Shown here in pieces: positions 23,456 to 34,849 of a stretch of DNA of 64,000 nucleotides; the first letter of the stretch is position 1, and each line of letters opens with the position of its first letter. Both the position numbers and the translations under genes were made by a program. Under the pieces are notes generated by a model. It was not told the origin of the DNA. It ran no database searches and saw nothing but the letters and a program-made list of their open reading frames with translations. Source of the stretch: Exserohilum rostratum (Eukaryota; Ascomycota; Dothideomycetes; Pleosporales; Pleosporaceae); the NCBI GenBank assembly GCA_026367775.1, contig CP111156.1, forward strand, positions 930,001 to 994,000. The letters run 5' to 3'.

Positions 23456-24316
23456 ATGTCCGCCAACGACGCCATCCAGGACGAGGTCACCTCCCTCAAT
23501 GCCATTTTCGACGAAGGGACGCTGTGTCCGGTTGATGAGCACGCAAGGCTGTACAGTTTGCGGTTACCCTCGCTGCCGTCAATAACCCTCCGCATAGAGT
23601 TTCCGCCAGACTATCCAGATGCCCCTCCATCGGTCCTAGGCACGCAAAGTGTGGGACAGGATGTGCCCAAGGGCATGGGCAGCCGCGCAGTCGATGTAGT
23701 AAGGGACGTTCTCGCAAGAGTGTACCGGCCGGGCGAAGCGTGTATCTACGATCTGCTTGAGGAAGCGAGAGAGGCTTTGGAACAGGCAGAGGAGCACGGA
23801 GATCTGCAACTGCATGATCAACATGAAAATGCGCTGTTGGAAGAAGAAAACATTACACGTGATCTACCCGACCCAACAGTTGATCTTGGGCCGGAGCCAC
23901 CGTGGATCGTTGCTCCTGCAATTACCGAAAAGAAATCTGTATTCTTAGCCCGCGTAGCACCAGTCTCGTCTCCGGCCCAGGCCAAACAATATGTTGCACA
24001 TCTCCTTGCAACTGACAAAAAGGCTGCCCGTGCCACACATAACATGACAGCATGGCGCATCAAGGGTCCCAACGACACGAGCTATCAGGACTGCGATGAT
24101 GACGGCGAGACTGCTGCTGGCTCACGCATGCTGCATTTAATGCAGCTCATGGATGTGTGGAATGTAATGGTCGTCGTCACACGATGGTACGGCGGAATCC
24201 TGCTAGGCCCGGATCGGTTCCGTATCATCAACACGGCTGCTAGAGAGGCCTTAATCCTGGGTGGCTATGCAAAAGATGGCAAGGAGGGGGATACGAAGAA
24301 GAAAGGAAAAAAGTAG
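23456..24316 (+). CDS. YIH1: YIH1/IMPACT family regulator of Gcn2 (RWD + UPF0029)
   Basis: Single exon, 286 residues. An RWD domain lies at about 1-115 (IQDEVTSLNAIF, FPPDYPDAPPSV) and an IMPACT/UPF0029 domain at about 160-275 with the signature DDDGETAAGSRML and VVVTRWYGGILLGPDRF. Yeast Yih1 (258 aa) and mammalian IMPACT bind Gcn1 through the RWD domain and prevent activation of the eIF2alpha kinase Gcn2 during amino-acid shortage, and also bind actin. The C-terminus ends in a Lys-rich tail. It shares a 191-bp divergent promoter with the CID/RS gene. The start at 23456 has good context (ACAACCATGTC). Confidence 0.93.
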   Translation: MSANDAIQDEVTSLNAIFDEGTLCPVDEHARLYSLRLPSLPSITLRIEFPPDYPDAPPSVLGTQSVGQDVPKGMGSRAVDVVRDVLARVYRPGEACIYDLLEEAREALEQAEEHGDLQLHDQHENALLEEENITRDLPDPTVDLGPEPPWIVAPAITEKKSVFLARVAPVSSPAQAKQYVAHLLATDKKAARATHNMTAWRIKGPNDTSYQDCDDDGETAAGSRMLHLMQLMDVWNVMVVVTRWYGGILLGPDRFRIINTAAREALILGGYAKDGKEGDTKKKGKK

Positions 24317-24671
24317 ATGTTATAAATACCACTAGGTTCACCAAATCCAAATCCATCTCAACACACCATACCCCGCTTCCTATTATCTCCAGCTCATTCT
24401 CTCTACAAAAGCAGTTTACTCATACTAGAAACCATTAGAAAATCACCACTACAAGATCGTAGCACCTGGACTGCTCTAGCACAATATCAATGATCATCAA
24501 ACGACCTCTCTTTCACCCCCTGTTTGCCATGTCTACCTCCCAGTATTCTCCCTTTCTACATCTATAAAAAAAATCTACAGGACTTATGCTTTGAGCTCCA
24601 ACAACACCAACCACAATCACACAACTCAACCGCATTCCAACCCGAACAGCAGATCAATATTCAGCCCCACA
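24317..24671. other. Intergenic region and 5' leader of the small secreted protein
   Basis: About 355 bp; CT-rich then CA-rich leader sequence, with TCTATAAAAAAAATC near 24560-24574 as a possible TATA box. Confidence 0.45.
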
Positions 24672-24914
24672 ATGAAGCTTCCCTCTCTTGCCATCATGGC
24701 TGTAGCCTTAGTAGGCTTGTCTTCCCCGGCTTCAACTGAACATGTCAAATACGGAGTGTGCCAGTCGGGTTGTGCATCGCTCGTCATGGCGTGCTACAAA
24801 GCGGCAAGATCTCCCTGGGGAAAAGTATTTGGTCCCACTGCCCCAAGTCCCGTCGCCACCTGCAACACTGCTTTCGGGCACTGTCAAGCAGCGTGTGCTG
24901 AGGTCCTTTTGTAG
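24672..24914 (+). CDS. Small secreted cysteine-rich protein, 80 aa
   Basis: Single exon from ATG 24672. Residues 1-23 form a signal peptide (MKLPSLAIMAVALVGLSSPAS). The mature part is about 57 residues with six cysteines in the pattern YGVCQSGC, MACYKAA, ATCNTAFGHCQAAC. This pattern is familiar from a widespread fungal family of small secreted proteins often labelled zygote-specific-like; no biochemical function is established to my knowledge. Size, signal peptide and even cysteine number would also place it in an effector-candidate list. The in-frame region upstream to 24591 begins with TTG, not ATG, so the start chosen is well supported. Confidence 0.8.
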   Translation: MKLPSLAIMAVALVGLSSPASTEHVKYGVCQSGCASLVMACYKAARSPWGKVFGPTAPSPVATCNTAFGHCQAACAEVLL

Positions 24915-25310
24915 TCATCTCCGTAGAAGGCAAGATATGGCGAGTCTGATTATGTGTATAGACTGATCTGACATTAATAGACTTTCTGGACAACGAAAAT
25001 ATTGGTCGTAGATGAGGTGGGTAAAGTTGGGTTGGGCTAGAATTTCAGATATGGGGCTGTATGGATAGTCAAGCAACTCACGCAAGGCAATCACAACCAC
25101 GATGTAGAAGCAGCAATGAATCGTGCATACATAGCAGAGTGTCTATTGTTTGTCTATCCTATATCGGTGACTATTAGTCTAAGCTACCTGTGACGTCTAC
25201 ACGCACTGAGCTAAACGTCGAAACGCCATACTAGCATGCATCATGAGTACTCAGGTCCACCGGTAGGTGGCAATCGCTAAGAGCAAAATATCACCAATTG
25301 CAATACATCA
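24915..25310. other. Convergent 3' intergenic region
   Basis: About 400 bp between the secreted-protein gene (+) and XRN1 (-). No feature recognised. Confidence 0.5.
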
Positions 25311-28300
25311 CTACTGTGCAGCAGCCTGTGCGCCGCCCCTGGGGCCGCCCCGACCGCGGTGTCCTCCACGACCACGGCCTCGGCCCCTTCCACCACGTCC
25401 GCCGTCGAGGTTAGCTGGTGGCGGAACGTTGGAGTAGTTTCGTGGTTGGAAGTTGGGGTTGTTAGGAACAACGCCCTCAGTAGGGTCGGTGTTGTCAACG
25501 ACGGTAAAGCCACCACGGTTACCCTTGAAGCCTCCTCGTCCGCGGGGCACGAAGTCTGCAGAACCACCTCGGAGATTACCGCGAGGGTTGCCTCCATTTG
25601 GAGTGTGGTTGTGGTTGTGGCCGTTTGTTTGTCCACCACGGGGCGCATGGCCGCCACGGCCGCCTCGAGGAGGTCCACCATGGATTGGTAGAGTCTGCTG
25701 TTGTGCCTGAGGCTGCTGCTGGGCTGGGCCTTGCCGAGGAGCCATGCCACCGCCACGTCCATTGGCGCCACTAAATGCTCCTCGGTATGAGCCACGGAGA
25801 GGAGGAGGTGCGCTCGCTGGTACTAACTGAGGACCTCCAGGAGCACCAATACGGGGCACGGTGTATGATTGCGGCTGCTGTTGTGGGCGTCTGGCAGCAG
25901 CAGCACTTGAGTAGTGAACAACTTGCTGCTCAGTCATGTTGAGAACCGCAGTTGCTGGGACGGTAGATCCCCTAAATGGAGAGCAGCGATCACCCAGAGA
26001 TGTACCACTCATGAATGTTGCGTCAAAGACAACATCCAACAAAAGGACACGAGCTGTGCGAGTCTTGCCAACAACAGTACCCGACGATCCAATTGGCACC
26101 CTTCCAGAATCTTGAACATAAACAATGCGATCACCAATGCTAAAGTTCTGGTGTCCCAAACGTTGCTCTGCGTCCGAAGGCTTCAGCAAAGCGACGCGAG
26201 GAACCTTTTTCACCGTCTTGGCCTCGACCTCTTGAGTGTGCGGGAAGTTGGCGTCCGCAGCTTGCTCAATCAGCTTGACGGTATCAGAGTCAAGCTGCTC
26301 AGCATCCAGGGGAACTTTCTCAAAGCTCTTAGTTTGGACCTCCTTCAACCAGGCTCCAATCTCCTTGACTTTTTGTTTTGCGATCTCCTTTGGGTAAAAG
26401 TCGGTATCCTCCCAACCATCGCCTGTGGGATTGTTGATGATGGCAGCAACAAACTCGGGGAATTTGATCATGTAGCTAGCCAGTAGGTTCATGGCTTTCT
26501 GGCTGTACTCCCATCCGTTGGCCGACTTTCTCGAATAGCCCAAGACCTTTAATTTCTTCGCCTCGAACTTCAAGTTCAAGCCAAGGTTGAGCTTGAGACC
26601 ACTTGAATTGACGTTGAAGGAAGACGTGAGCTTAGACAAAGCAAGCGGCGGCATGTTGAGCTGTTTCGCCACAATGTACGATGGTAGGTAGGGCGTAGCC
26701 TTTTCAGCCATGGCTACAACCTCACGCCCAAAGTTTGGCTCTGGCTTCTTGAGCTTGGCAACCATGATCGTGGCCTTGTTGTCTTCATGGCTAATGACCT
26801 GCAGAGGGCGACCGTAGGCATAGTCTCCAAGGTAGAAAGCCCTAGCCCCTACAGGGAACTCCTCTTCGATAGGCAGTGCCTCCTTCTCCAGGAATCGAGC
26901 ATCTGGGCTGGCGACCTCATCAACAATGGTTTGGGTCGCATACTCAACCTGGAGTCCAGGGACTTCGCCATACTCCTTGATTGTTGCACCCTCGTCAGTC
27001 TTGCGGAGACCTTTGAGCATTTCCACGTGTACAAGTGACTCAATTTCTCCAATGTTGATACCGAGACGCTTGCTGTACTGGGTTTCGATACGGTTCGCGG
27101 TCTTCTTCCAATTCGAGATCTCTTGGGGGCCATGTGGAATGGAGACAGGAGCAGGATTACCATCCTCGGGAAGGACGTAGTCAAATAGTTCGTCGGAAAC
27201 CTTGACTACCTTGGCTTCGTGAAGGAATGGGTAACCCACGTGGACTGCCTTGCCAAGCTTCTCTTTCGCATGCGACACTGGCTGTCGCGGTTCAGTATCC
27301 AGTAGTGTTATGACCATGCTCTCGTTTCTGCTGTCCTGTTGGAAAACATTGACACCTGCGAATTCAAGCTTGCCATGGAACGGCAAGACCTTCAAGCTAG
27401 GGAAACCTGCCAAAGCCTCTGCGCCTGTTTTAACACCATCCATGAGACCAATGTAGTATTCCAGTCCTTCCATAGTAGGGAGGTCGAAAATGTTCTCGAT
27501 GCACTTGCAGTGCGGGAGATCTGGGAAAACACCTGGTAGAGAAGATGGGTAAACAAAGTCCAGGTCCTTGGCGTAGGTAAACTTGAGCGACACACCAAAT
27601 GAGTTGCGAGCCTTTTCGTCTGGAGTGAGCTCGTCCTCTTTTGTAGCCATGGCCTTGAGCAAACGGTCTTCCTGGATGAATGGGATTTTGACGACAGCCT
27701 CCCAATCTTGCTTCTTTCCGTTCATGTCCAAAGTAAAGTCCCGGGGATAGAAGTCGATGATAGGGGAGTCCTCGTTTGTCATGAGGGGATGGTAGGCCTT
27801 TGGTACAATGCTCTTACTGCGGTCGGGCAAGACACCCATCAGTTGTTGGTATGGCTTGAACGGCTGACCGAGTTTGAAGTTGATGTCTGCCTTCAGACCC
27901 TTCTTGACGTCCGAGATCATGGGCGAGTAATGGTAGCCATAGTACCATGGCCATGATGCTACTCCACGATAGTAGTAGTAGAGAACCCACTGCAGACCTT
28001 GCACGTAGTTCTCCGTCAGCTTGCGCAGCTCCTCTTCATTGCTGCGGTCCCAATCGAACTTGCTCTTATAGTAGTTGTTCTTCCATGCCTCAAACTTCTC
28101 GTCGTACTTCTTCTGCATCTCGGATTGAGCATCTTCAGGCGAAATATCAACAACCTTTGCCTGTTCGTACTTTTGCACGACGCGCGCAATTGCTTTGGTG
28201 GATTCATCTTCCATCTCATCATCAGAATCCGAATCACCCTCTACCAGCTTAGGTGGGGGTGTGATTTGAAGGTGGCGATCACCATCATCGTTCTGAACAG

Positions 28301-29666
28301 TTTTCCAGGGAAGATGGAGTTTGTCGGCAAGCTCCTGTACGAATTTTCGATCTTCGGCTGGCAGAGAGACGGGAAGATCTAAAGGAGCCTGCTCCTTCTT
28401 TGCCAGATAGTTGTCCAGCCAGCCCTTGACCTGTGCGAACAACTCTTTCTGTTGGGTAGTCATGACAACCGTGCCTCGTTTGGCTGTCTTCTTCATTACA
28501 TCCTCTTTCTCAAGTTTCTTACCCTTGAACCAAGCAGCGTCGGCATTTTCGGATTCGAAATGACGGTATTCAATGTTGGCGAGTTCCTCCAACAGTGCAG
28601 CCAAGCGCTCCATGTTGATGACACCCCCTTCATTAATATAGCCTTTACCCTTGGGTAGGACTGTCTTGTAAACGTTGAACATGAGGGCCAATGCGCCCTC
28701 ATTGATGTGCAAATGCGGAAGATTGGGAAGGAAATCGTTGCCGACAAAGAAAGCCATGAGGATGAAATCGTCAATAACACGCTCCATGTCAAACGGAAAA
28801 CTGAGAGCGCCAGGCTCTTCCAACTCCTGAAACTCGAGTTCCAAATACTCGCGGACTATACAGAGATGCATGAGGTAAAAGTTTTGGTGCTCCAACTCCT
28901 TGGACTTGGTCTGGCTCTGGCGACCAAAAGTCACCTCTTCTCGCAGCAAGCTGAAGTGGGGGTCATGGCTAAGCAGACCCAACATGATCAGGTCTGCATC
29001 AAGACCATACAAGCAGTGGCGGCGGTTCGGGTCGTACCCCGGCTGCGCCTTTGCTTGACGGATGTACTCCATGATCTTGTGCTCACCCTCTCCGGGGACC
29101 TCGTGGCCTGACAGCACGACTTCCACGCCCTGCCAGTCGATGTCCTCGGAGACCTTCTTGTTGATGAAGTACTTGAGTTGCTGCGTGAGCTTCGCCATAA
29201 AAGCAGTGCCTGGCGTGATGCAGTTGCTGTCGAACGCTTCCTCGGCAGGCATCTCAACGCCTTCGCGGATAGCCTTCTCCCGAGCCTTTTCAGCATCGAG
29301 AGCCGTTCGGAAGCGTCGTGCACGCTGCTGGTTCATCTTGGCGCGCGGGGCGACACCGTCGATGGCCATGAAGAAGAGCTGCTTGGGCTTGATTTTGCCA
29401 AACAAGTGCTCAATGTAGTTGAATATGCTGATAAACATCTGGTCTTCCGACTTGCGGGCGGTGACGCTGTCGGAGTCATTGTGGGTACAGTTATGGATGA
29501 TGCCGTTCATATCAAGCTGTGACTGTTAGCGCTGGGCATCAATCAATGACGGCATACGAAGTCTCACATAGAGGCAGTCAAACTCTGGAATGCGGTTCTC
29601 GGCGATGAGCTGTGAGATGCCTGGATACCGTTCGGACATCCATCGAAAGAATTTGGGAACACCCAT
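25311..29666 (-). CDS. XRN1: 5'-3' exoribonuclease 1 (cytoplasmic Xrn1)
   Basis: Exons 29666-29568 and 29516-25311 on the minus strand, 1434 residues. The 51-nt intron restores the invariant N-terminus MGVPKFFRWMSERYPGISQL and DCLYLDMNGIIHN. The acidic exonuclease motifs are visible: DMNGIIH, GEGEHKIMEYIR, GLDADLIMLGL and GNDFLPNLPHL. PAZ/Tudor, KOW, winged-helix and SH3-like regions follow as in yeast Xrn1. The last 200 or so residues are Gln/Pro and RGG-rich. The enzyme degrades decapped 5'-monophosphate mRNA in the cytoplasm and in P-bodies and feeds back on transcription. It is divergent from HAT2 with 421 bp between start codons. Length and motifs are full, so it should be functional. 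Confidence 0.96.
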
Positions 29667-30087
29667 GGCTGCTGCTACTGTCTAGGAATAGCTGAGAAGA
29701 GATGCAATGGCGACTATGCGACCGGTGGCTGCGTCGTCTAGCGGAGATATTGCGTCGCCAAACGGGCACAATGGAAAAAAGCAGTAGCAAAGAGAGGCGC
29801 GCAAAGGCGCTGAGGGTGTAGGGCGGCAGAGAGGATGGGGGGTGGCGGTTCTCGACGCTGGGGTCTTCAAAGATCCAGTACACATGGCAAAGGCCGTGGA
29901 TATACTGGGCGGGCGGCCGCCGCCAAGCAAGCGGGGCGCTAGTTGATCGACACCCAGGATTGGTCTGAACGCGAACTTTGGGATCGCGTCGTGCGCCGCA
30001 GCTTTCCCGCCTCTCACCTCCAAGCACCGTGACAACTCGTGTTTTCCCGCCACGAACAAATCTAGTAACGAATTTGCTCTATTCAAA
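29667..30087. promoter_or_regulatory. Divergent promoter region of XRN1 and HAT2
   Basis: 421 bp between the two start codons, GC-rich. No clear TATA box. A shared bidirectional promoter is inferred from position. Confidence 0.4.
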
Positions 30088-31792
30088 ATGGACGAGACAA
30101 TGAGTGGTAAGTGACGAGCGACTCCAAGAGTATTGTCTACAGCGATAGTCGGACAATGACGCCAGGCGCTGGACAATCCACAAGCCTAGCTTGATACGTC
30201 TATTGGAGCGTCCTCCTGCCACCAATGCGAGAAGCTGCAAGCACTCTTTGAGCAAAACAAGAGCTGTGGCTCCTTTGGTGGGGCAGCACGCTTGGGTGAC
30301 GTTTGGCAGACGTCTAGGAAGACAGCACAAGCTGCGCGCTGCATACCATGACCCCGACAAAACAGTCGCATTGCCTTCTTGTTGGCTGTCTCATTCTGGA
30401 AGATCAAGAAAGACATAGACTTTCTGAAAACATTTGCCGCTTGACACTAACATGGTCTCACAGACGCGCACGACTCCCACGAGATGGACGACCAGGAGCA
30501 GGTCGAGCAGAAGATCATTAACGAGGAGTACAAGATATGGAAGAAGAACTCTGTGTTTCTTTATGACATGCTGTATGGTCGCGCGCTCGAGTGGCCCACC
30601 CTCACCACACAATGGCTTCCAGACAAGAAGCCTGTCGAAGGCACAAACATGAGCCAGCACCGCGTCATCCTCGGCACCCACACCTCCAACCAAGCGCAAA
30701 ACTACCTTCAGATCGCCCACTGCGAAATCCCCGACTTTCGCGAACCCGACCTGTCAGAGCTCAACGAGGAGCGGGGGAGATTGGTGGGCACGGCAATGCT
30801 AAGCGTCCCTTTGACTTCAAGATTGTGCAGAAGATCAACCACCCCGGCGAGGTCAACAAGGCGCGATACCAGCCTCAAAACCCAGACATAATAGCATCGC
30901 TGTGTGTAGATGGCAAAGTCCTGGTCTTCGACCGGACGAAGCACCCACTGCAGCCAAAGGACGACTCGATCAAGTTCGAAGCCGAGCTTGTCGGCCACAG
31001 CAAAGAGGGTTTTGGTTTGAGCTGGAGTCCTCTCAAGGAAGGTCATTTGGTTACTGGTAATGAGGATACCACAGTCAAGACTTGGGACATCAAATCTGGT
31101 TTCTCCAAGAGCAACAAGACGATCAGCCCCACTGCGACATACAATGTCCACAGTGCGACCGTGAACGACGTCCAATACCACCCTATCCACAATTTCCTCA
31201 TCGGAACCGCATCTGACGACCTCACCTGGCAAATCATCGATACTCGTATGGAGACGCACAAGAAGGCGCTTTACAGGAAAGAGGCTCACGAGGATGCTGT
31301 AAACTGCATCTCGTTCCACCCAGAGTTCGAAAGCACATTCGCGACGGGCTCCGCAGACAAGACAGTCGGTATCTGGGATCTGAGGAATTTCGAGAAGAAG
31401 CTGCACAGCCTGCAGAGCCATCGTGCAGACGTCATTGGTCTCCAATGGCACCCACACGATGCTGCTATTCTGGCAAGTTCCAGCTATGATCGCCGCATTT
31501 GCTTGTGGGATCTCAGCAAGATTGGCTCTGAGCAGACAGAAGAGGAGGCGGAAGACGGCCCGCCAGAGCTGTAAGTGATGAAAATCCATTTGGTAAAAAC
31601 ACGACTAACTTTGATAGACTGTTCATGCATGGTGGCTTCACCAACCGCATCTGCGACTTTGACTGGAACAAGAACGACCCCTGGCTCATGATGGGCGCTG
31701 CCGAGGATAACCAGCTCCAAATCTTCCGTCCTTCGCGCAAACTCGTCGAGCCGCTCAAGAAGAGCGTCAATCACGGAGAGGTCTCGGACTAA
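30088..31792 (+). pseudogene. HAT2: HAT2/RbAp48 WD40 histone chaperone with an apparent frame break
   Basis: Exons 30088-30106, 30464-31570 and 31618-31792. Exon 1 is only 19 nt (MDETMS plus one base) and intron 1 is unusually long at 357 nt. The product would be about 433 residues, the normal size for RBBP4/Hat2/Msi1. The N-terminal histone-H4-binding helix (EEYKIWKKNSVFLYDMLY) and WD repeats (TWDIKSGF, GIWDLRNF, CLWDLSKI) are intact. The two halves lie in different frames: LSELNEERG continues into GEIGGHGNAKRPFDF only if one base is missing from the GGGGG run at 30773-30777. The rest is perfectly conserved, so an assembly or sequencing error is likelier than decay. The protein binds histones in HAT1, CAF-1 and deacetylase complexes. 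Confidence 0.85.
30107..30463 (+). other. Long first intron of HAT2
   Basis: 357-nt intron with donor GTAAGT, branch-like CACTAAC just before acceptor CACAG. All other introns in the window are 48-84 nt. No internal gene recognised. Confidence 0.7.
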
Positions 31793-32125
31793 GCTGTCTG
31801 AACACAATCCATCCTACGCATGTTCATCGGGAACTTTTTCGTGGTCTTAAAGAAGAGAGGGGTCAGCATTAGCGAAACATTGTCGTTCAAAGCCCAATCT
31901 ACCCTTCACAAATGCAGCCACATAGCGAGAACAGCACAAACTGGCGTTGGGCGCAGAAATCTCGTGATATCCTGTTTTGGAAATTAAACATGTTCAGCTG
32001 TATCCTACTGCCACACTAAATATATCCCAAATCCAAAATACATAATTACAAAAAAAATATGAGATTCCATGTCAAGTCATCAATCGTCTGTTTTCCCGTA
32101 AATCATGCGTTGCATCGTCCCCAAC
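31793..32125. other. Convergent 3' intergenic region
   Basis: About 330 bp between HAT2 (+) and the GH2 gene (-), AT-rich with an A run near 32050. Confidence 0.5.
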
Positions 32126-34804
32126 TTACTTTTTGCGTATAGTCACCTTCTGCTCATTGATATTGCGTCCATCCATGACCATGTACACCCCGCCCTTCGG
32201 CATACCACCCGGGACCTCCATTTCAACAATTTTACCCTCGCCAGGCCACAGTGTAAAGTAATTGTCGTTCCAAAAAATAGGCGCAACATCGTTGCCAGCG
32301 GCATCCACGAGATTGAGTCTGATAAATACCGCAGGCACCTTACTCTTATTCTTCAGCGTAAGCAAGACTTTGTTCCCAGCGTTGGACACACCCTGTCCCA
32401 CAACAACACTAATGTTATCTGCCTTGGGCATGTATTGCAGCGCCGTGAGATCCGCGTACTTTGACACAGGCGTGACGTACCAGTCCGACTGATCCCAGTC
32501 TAGGACATCAACGGTAGGAGAAAGCCAGTAAGTTTTCGTCGCGAGGGGCACCATATTTCCCTGGCTGAGCTTGAGACGAAGCAAGACTGGCTGGTCTATC
32601 TTGACATTTTTCCCAGTGAGAATGTTAGTGACTTTGAACGCAGAGTTAGGTTTCGAGGTGGCTTTGACGCTGTCTTTTGATACGATTGTACCGTTGAGGT
32701 TCATGATTTCAATGTCGATGGTGCGGTTGAAGTCACTCTTGGAGAAAGAGGCAGTCGCGGACTCTGGACGTCGGTCCACCAGGTATACGGAGCGTTCTTC
32801 GTAGTTGAAGGTTACTGTTTGGGTGTTGTTGATAGCGTCCTTCGTGCCGTAGTAGGCGCCAGCGGGGTGCATGTAGTAGTCGTAGAGATTCCAGTGCAGT
32901 GAAGGCCAGGCACTGTTCAACAGCCAGTAGATTACGCCCGTTGCCGGTTGCTCCACGTGGTCACCCCATCGGCTGATCCAGGCCTCGAACTGCGATCGCG
33001 TGGCTTCGTAATCCATCATTTGCGCCTTGATAAGGTAGTCGGAGAGATTCGATGGGGCACCGTAGCGGGCCCAAAGAGCTGTGTTATAGATTTCGCGGGT
33101 GCGGAAATATGAAGTCTCTGCACCCATGTGGTAGAGAGTCTTGTTTGGTGCTTTCCAAAGATCTTCAATGTCAGATGGCGAAAGGAAACGCTTCAGAGAG
33201 CCGAGCTCGGGCGTGCCCACTCCAGCGCCCTCTTCAGAGCCGAATCCGGCAGCACTGCCCAAGCGGAGTTCTGGGTCATACCAGTAGTTGGGCGGCACCC
33301 ATTCATAAGGACCCTCCATTTTCATACCTCCATTACCTAACAAGTCTGAACCAACGCGATGGTTTGCGGATGGTAGGATAGGAACATCCCAGTTAGCGGC
33401 ACGGAGAGCGTCGACGTAGATCTTAGTTGCCCTGGGATCTGGCAAAGAATCGCTTCCGATCAGGAAGGCCAGCATACTGGGGTGGTTTTGCATCATCTCG
33501 GCTTCATGTTTCATGGACAACTCCGCAATCTTGTAGTCAGGATCCGTCCACCTCTCGGCGTTGTTATTTTCGTTGTAGGTCCACGCTTCCCACTTGTCGC
33601 AACACTCCCATCCTGCGAGGATCATAATTCCCATTTGGTCAGCGACTTCATACATCATTGGGTGTCCTTGCTTGCCTTCCAAGCGGATAGTGTTTAGGCC
33701 TATATCACGAATGTACTGGAAATGTCGCTCAATACTTTGTCGAGAAGAGCGTAGGAAGATGTCGGGGTTGAAGGCCGCCCCCAAGACTTGAAATGGCTTG
33801 CCGTTGACGAAGAAAGTTGTGTCGTTGAAGCGCTTATCTAAGGTGGATTTTACTGTGCGTATACCAAAGCTGGATTTAGTATCGTCGGACGGAGACCATG
33901 AAGTCCATGACGCGGTAGAAACGTAGCAGTGGACAGTATGTAAGGTTGGGTTACCCCATTGATAAGGCCACCATGGGTCACTATCAGGTAATTTCATGGT
34001 GAACGATTGAGTTTTCTTCTCGCCAGGATTGAGCTTGTAGGTTGAACCTACGCTGGCGACTTTGACATTCTTAGAATCGAAAACTTTGCAGTTGATGGGA
34101 CCGCTAGCATCAACGTTTGGCTCCATGTTGGTGAGGTCTACAAAGACATCAACTCCATCAAGCTTGGGATGTGTGACGGTTCTTGGTGTGCTAAGCTTTA
34201 CTTGGCCGGTCTTCCTGTATTCCACTTCTCGCCATAAACCAGTTCCATTGTCCGGTGGAGCCGGGTTCCAATCGATAAAGCTAATGGCGAGGTCTCGGTT
34301 GTAGTCTGTCGGATAAGTCTTGACCAAGAGGACATTTTTCGAGTTTGGAATGAGCTTGTCGGTGATGTCGTATTCTTGTCCAGCATAGGATCCCGCCTGC
34401 GTGTCTTTGTCTGCGACCAGCTTCCCGTTGAGCCAGATGTCGGCTCTTGACGTGATACCGTTGGTTTTTAGAGTGTAATAGTCGTTGTTTGTGATGTCGG
34501 CGACGACGAGCCTGTCCGTGCGATAGTACCATGGCACTCGGAACTGTGCAGTATCTACACCTTGCAGATTGTTCGAATAGAATATCTGGCTCTGGTTATA
34601 AACACCATTGTCGACCAGCATGCCCATGAGAGTGCTTGCGGAACCAGTGGAATTCCATTTTGAAGTGTCCACACCAGGGGCAGAGAGCTGAGTAACATCC
34701 AGAGTGGTGTCGGCGGATGATATGACACTCCAGGTATCGATGGAAGTGAAGGATGCAGCAATTGCGCCCTGCGCGAACAAAGCAAAGGAGAGTAGTTGCC
34801 GCAT
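32126..34804 (-). CDS. Secreted GH2 exo-beta-D-glucosaminidase
   Basis: Single exon, 892 residues with signal peptide (MRQLLSFALFAQGAIAA). The sugar-binding and immunoglobulin-like domains of GH2 fill 20-330 and the catalytic barrel about 330-640; the C-terminal beta domains complete it. In the barrel the acid/base position reads LIGSDSLPDP with Asp452, where beta-galactosidases have Asn-Glu; this Asp is the hallmark of GH2 exo-glucosaminidases. The nucleophile is probably Glu524 in FGSEEGAGV. Such enzymes release glucosamine from the non-reducing end of chitosan oligomers outside the cell. A TATA box lies about 40 bp upstream. Substrate is inferred from subfamily features. Confidence 0.9.
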   Translation of the reverse strand: MRQLLSFALFAQGAIAASFTSIDTWSVISSADTTLDVTQLSAPGVDTSKWNSTGSASTLMGMLVDNGVYNQSQIFYSNNLQGVDTAQFRVPWYYRTDRLVVADITNNDYYTLKTNGITSRADIWLNGKLVADKDTQAGSYAGQEYDITDKLIPNSKNVLLVKTYPTDYNRDLAISFIDWNPAPPDNGTGLWREVEYRKTGQVKLSTPRTVTHPKLDGVDVFVDLTNMEPNVDASGPINCKVFDSKNVKVASVGSTYKLNPGEKKTQSFTMKLPDSDPWWPYQWGNPTLHTVHCYVSTASWTSWSPSDDTKSSFGIRTVKSTLDKRFNDTTFFVNGKPFQVLGAAFNPDIFLRSSRQSIERHFQYIRDIGLNTIRLEGKQGHPMMYEVADQMGIMILAGWECCDKWEAWTYNENNNAERWTDPDYKIAELSMKHEAEMMQNHPSMLAFLIGSDSLPDPRATKIYVDALRAANWDVPILPSANHRVGSDLLGNGGMKMEGPYEWVPPNYWYDPELRLGSAAGFGSEEGAGVGTPELGSLKRFLSPSDIEDLWKAPNKTLYHMGAETSYFRTREIYNTALWARYGAPSNLSDYLIKAQMMDYEATRSQFEAWISRWGDHVEQPATGVIYWLLNSAWPSLHWNLYDYYMHPAGAYYGTKDAINNTQTVTFNYEERSVYLVDRRPESATASFSKSDFNRTIDIEIMNLNGTIVSKDSVKATSKPNSAFKVTNILTGKNVKIDQPVLLRLKLSQGNMVPLATKTYWLSPTVDVLDWDQSDWYVTPVSKYADLTALQYMPKADNISVVVGQGVSNAGNKVLLTLKNKSKVPAVFIRLNLVDAAGNDVAPIFWNDNYFTLWPGEGKIVEMEVPGGMPKGGVYMVMDGRNINEQKVTIRKK

Positions 34805-34841
34805 TGTGGCCTTGTCCCATCCATGGTGGTATTGCGACTGC

Positions 34842-34849
34842 TATATATA
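34842..34849 (-). promoter_or_regulatory. TATA box of the GH2 gene
   Basis: TATATATA element about 40 bp upstream of the ATG at 34804 on the minus strand. Position-based. Confidence 0.45.

Noticed and set aside
30760..30800. An intron as the explanation for the HAT2 frame change
   Set aside because: The conserved protein is contiguous over this point and no GT/AG pair gives a one-base shift.
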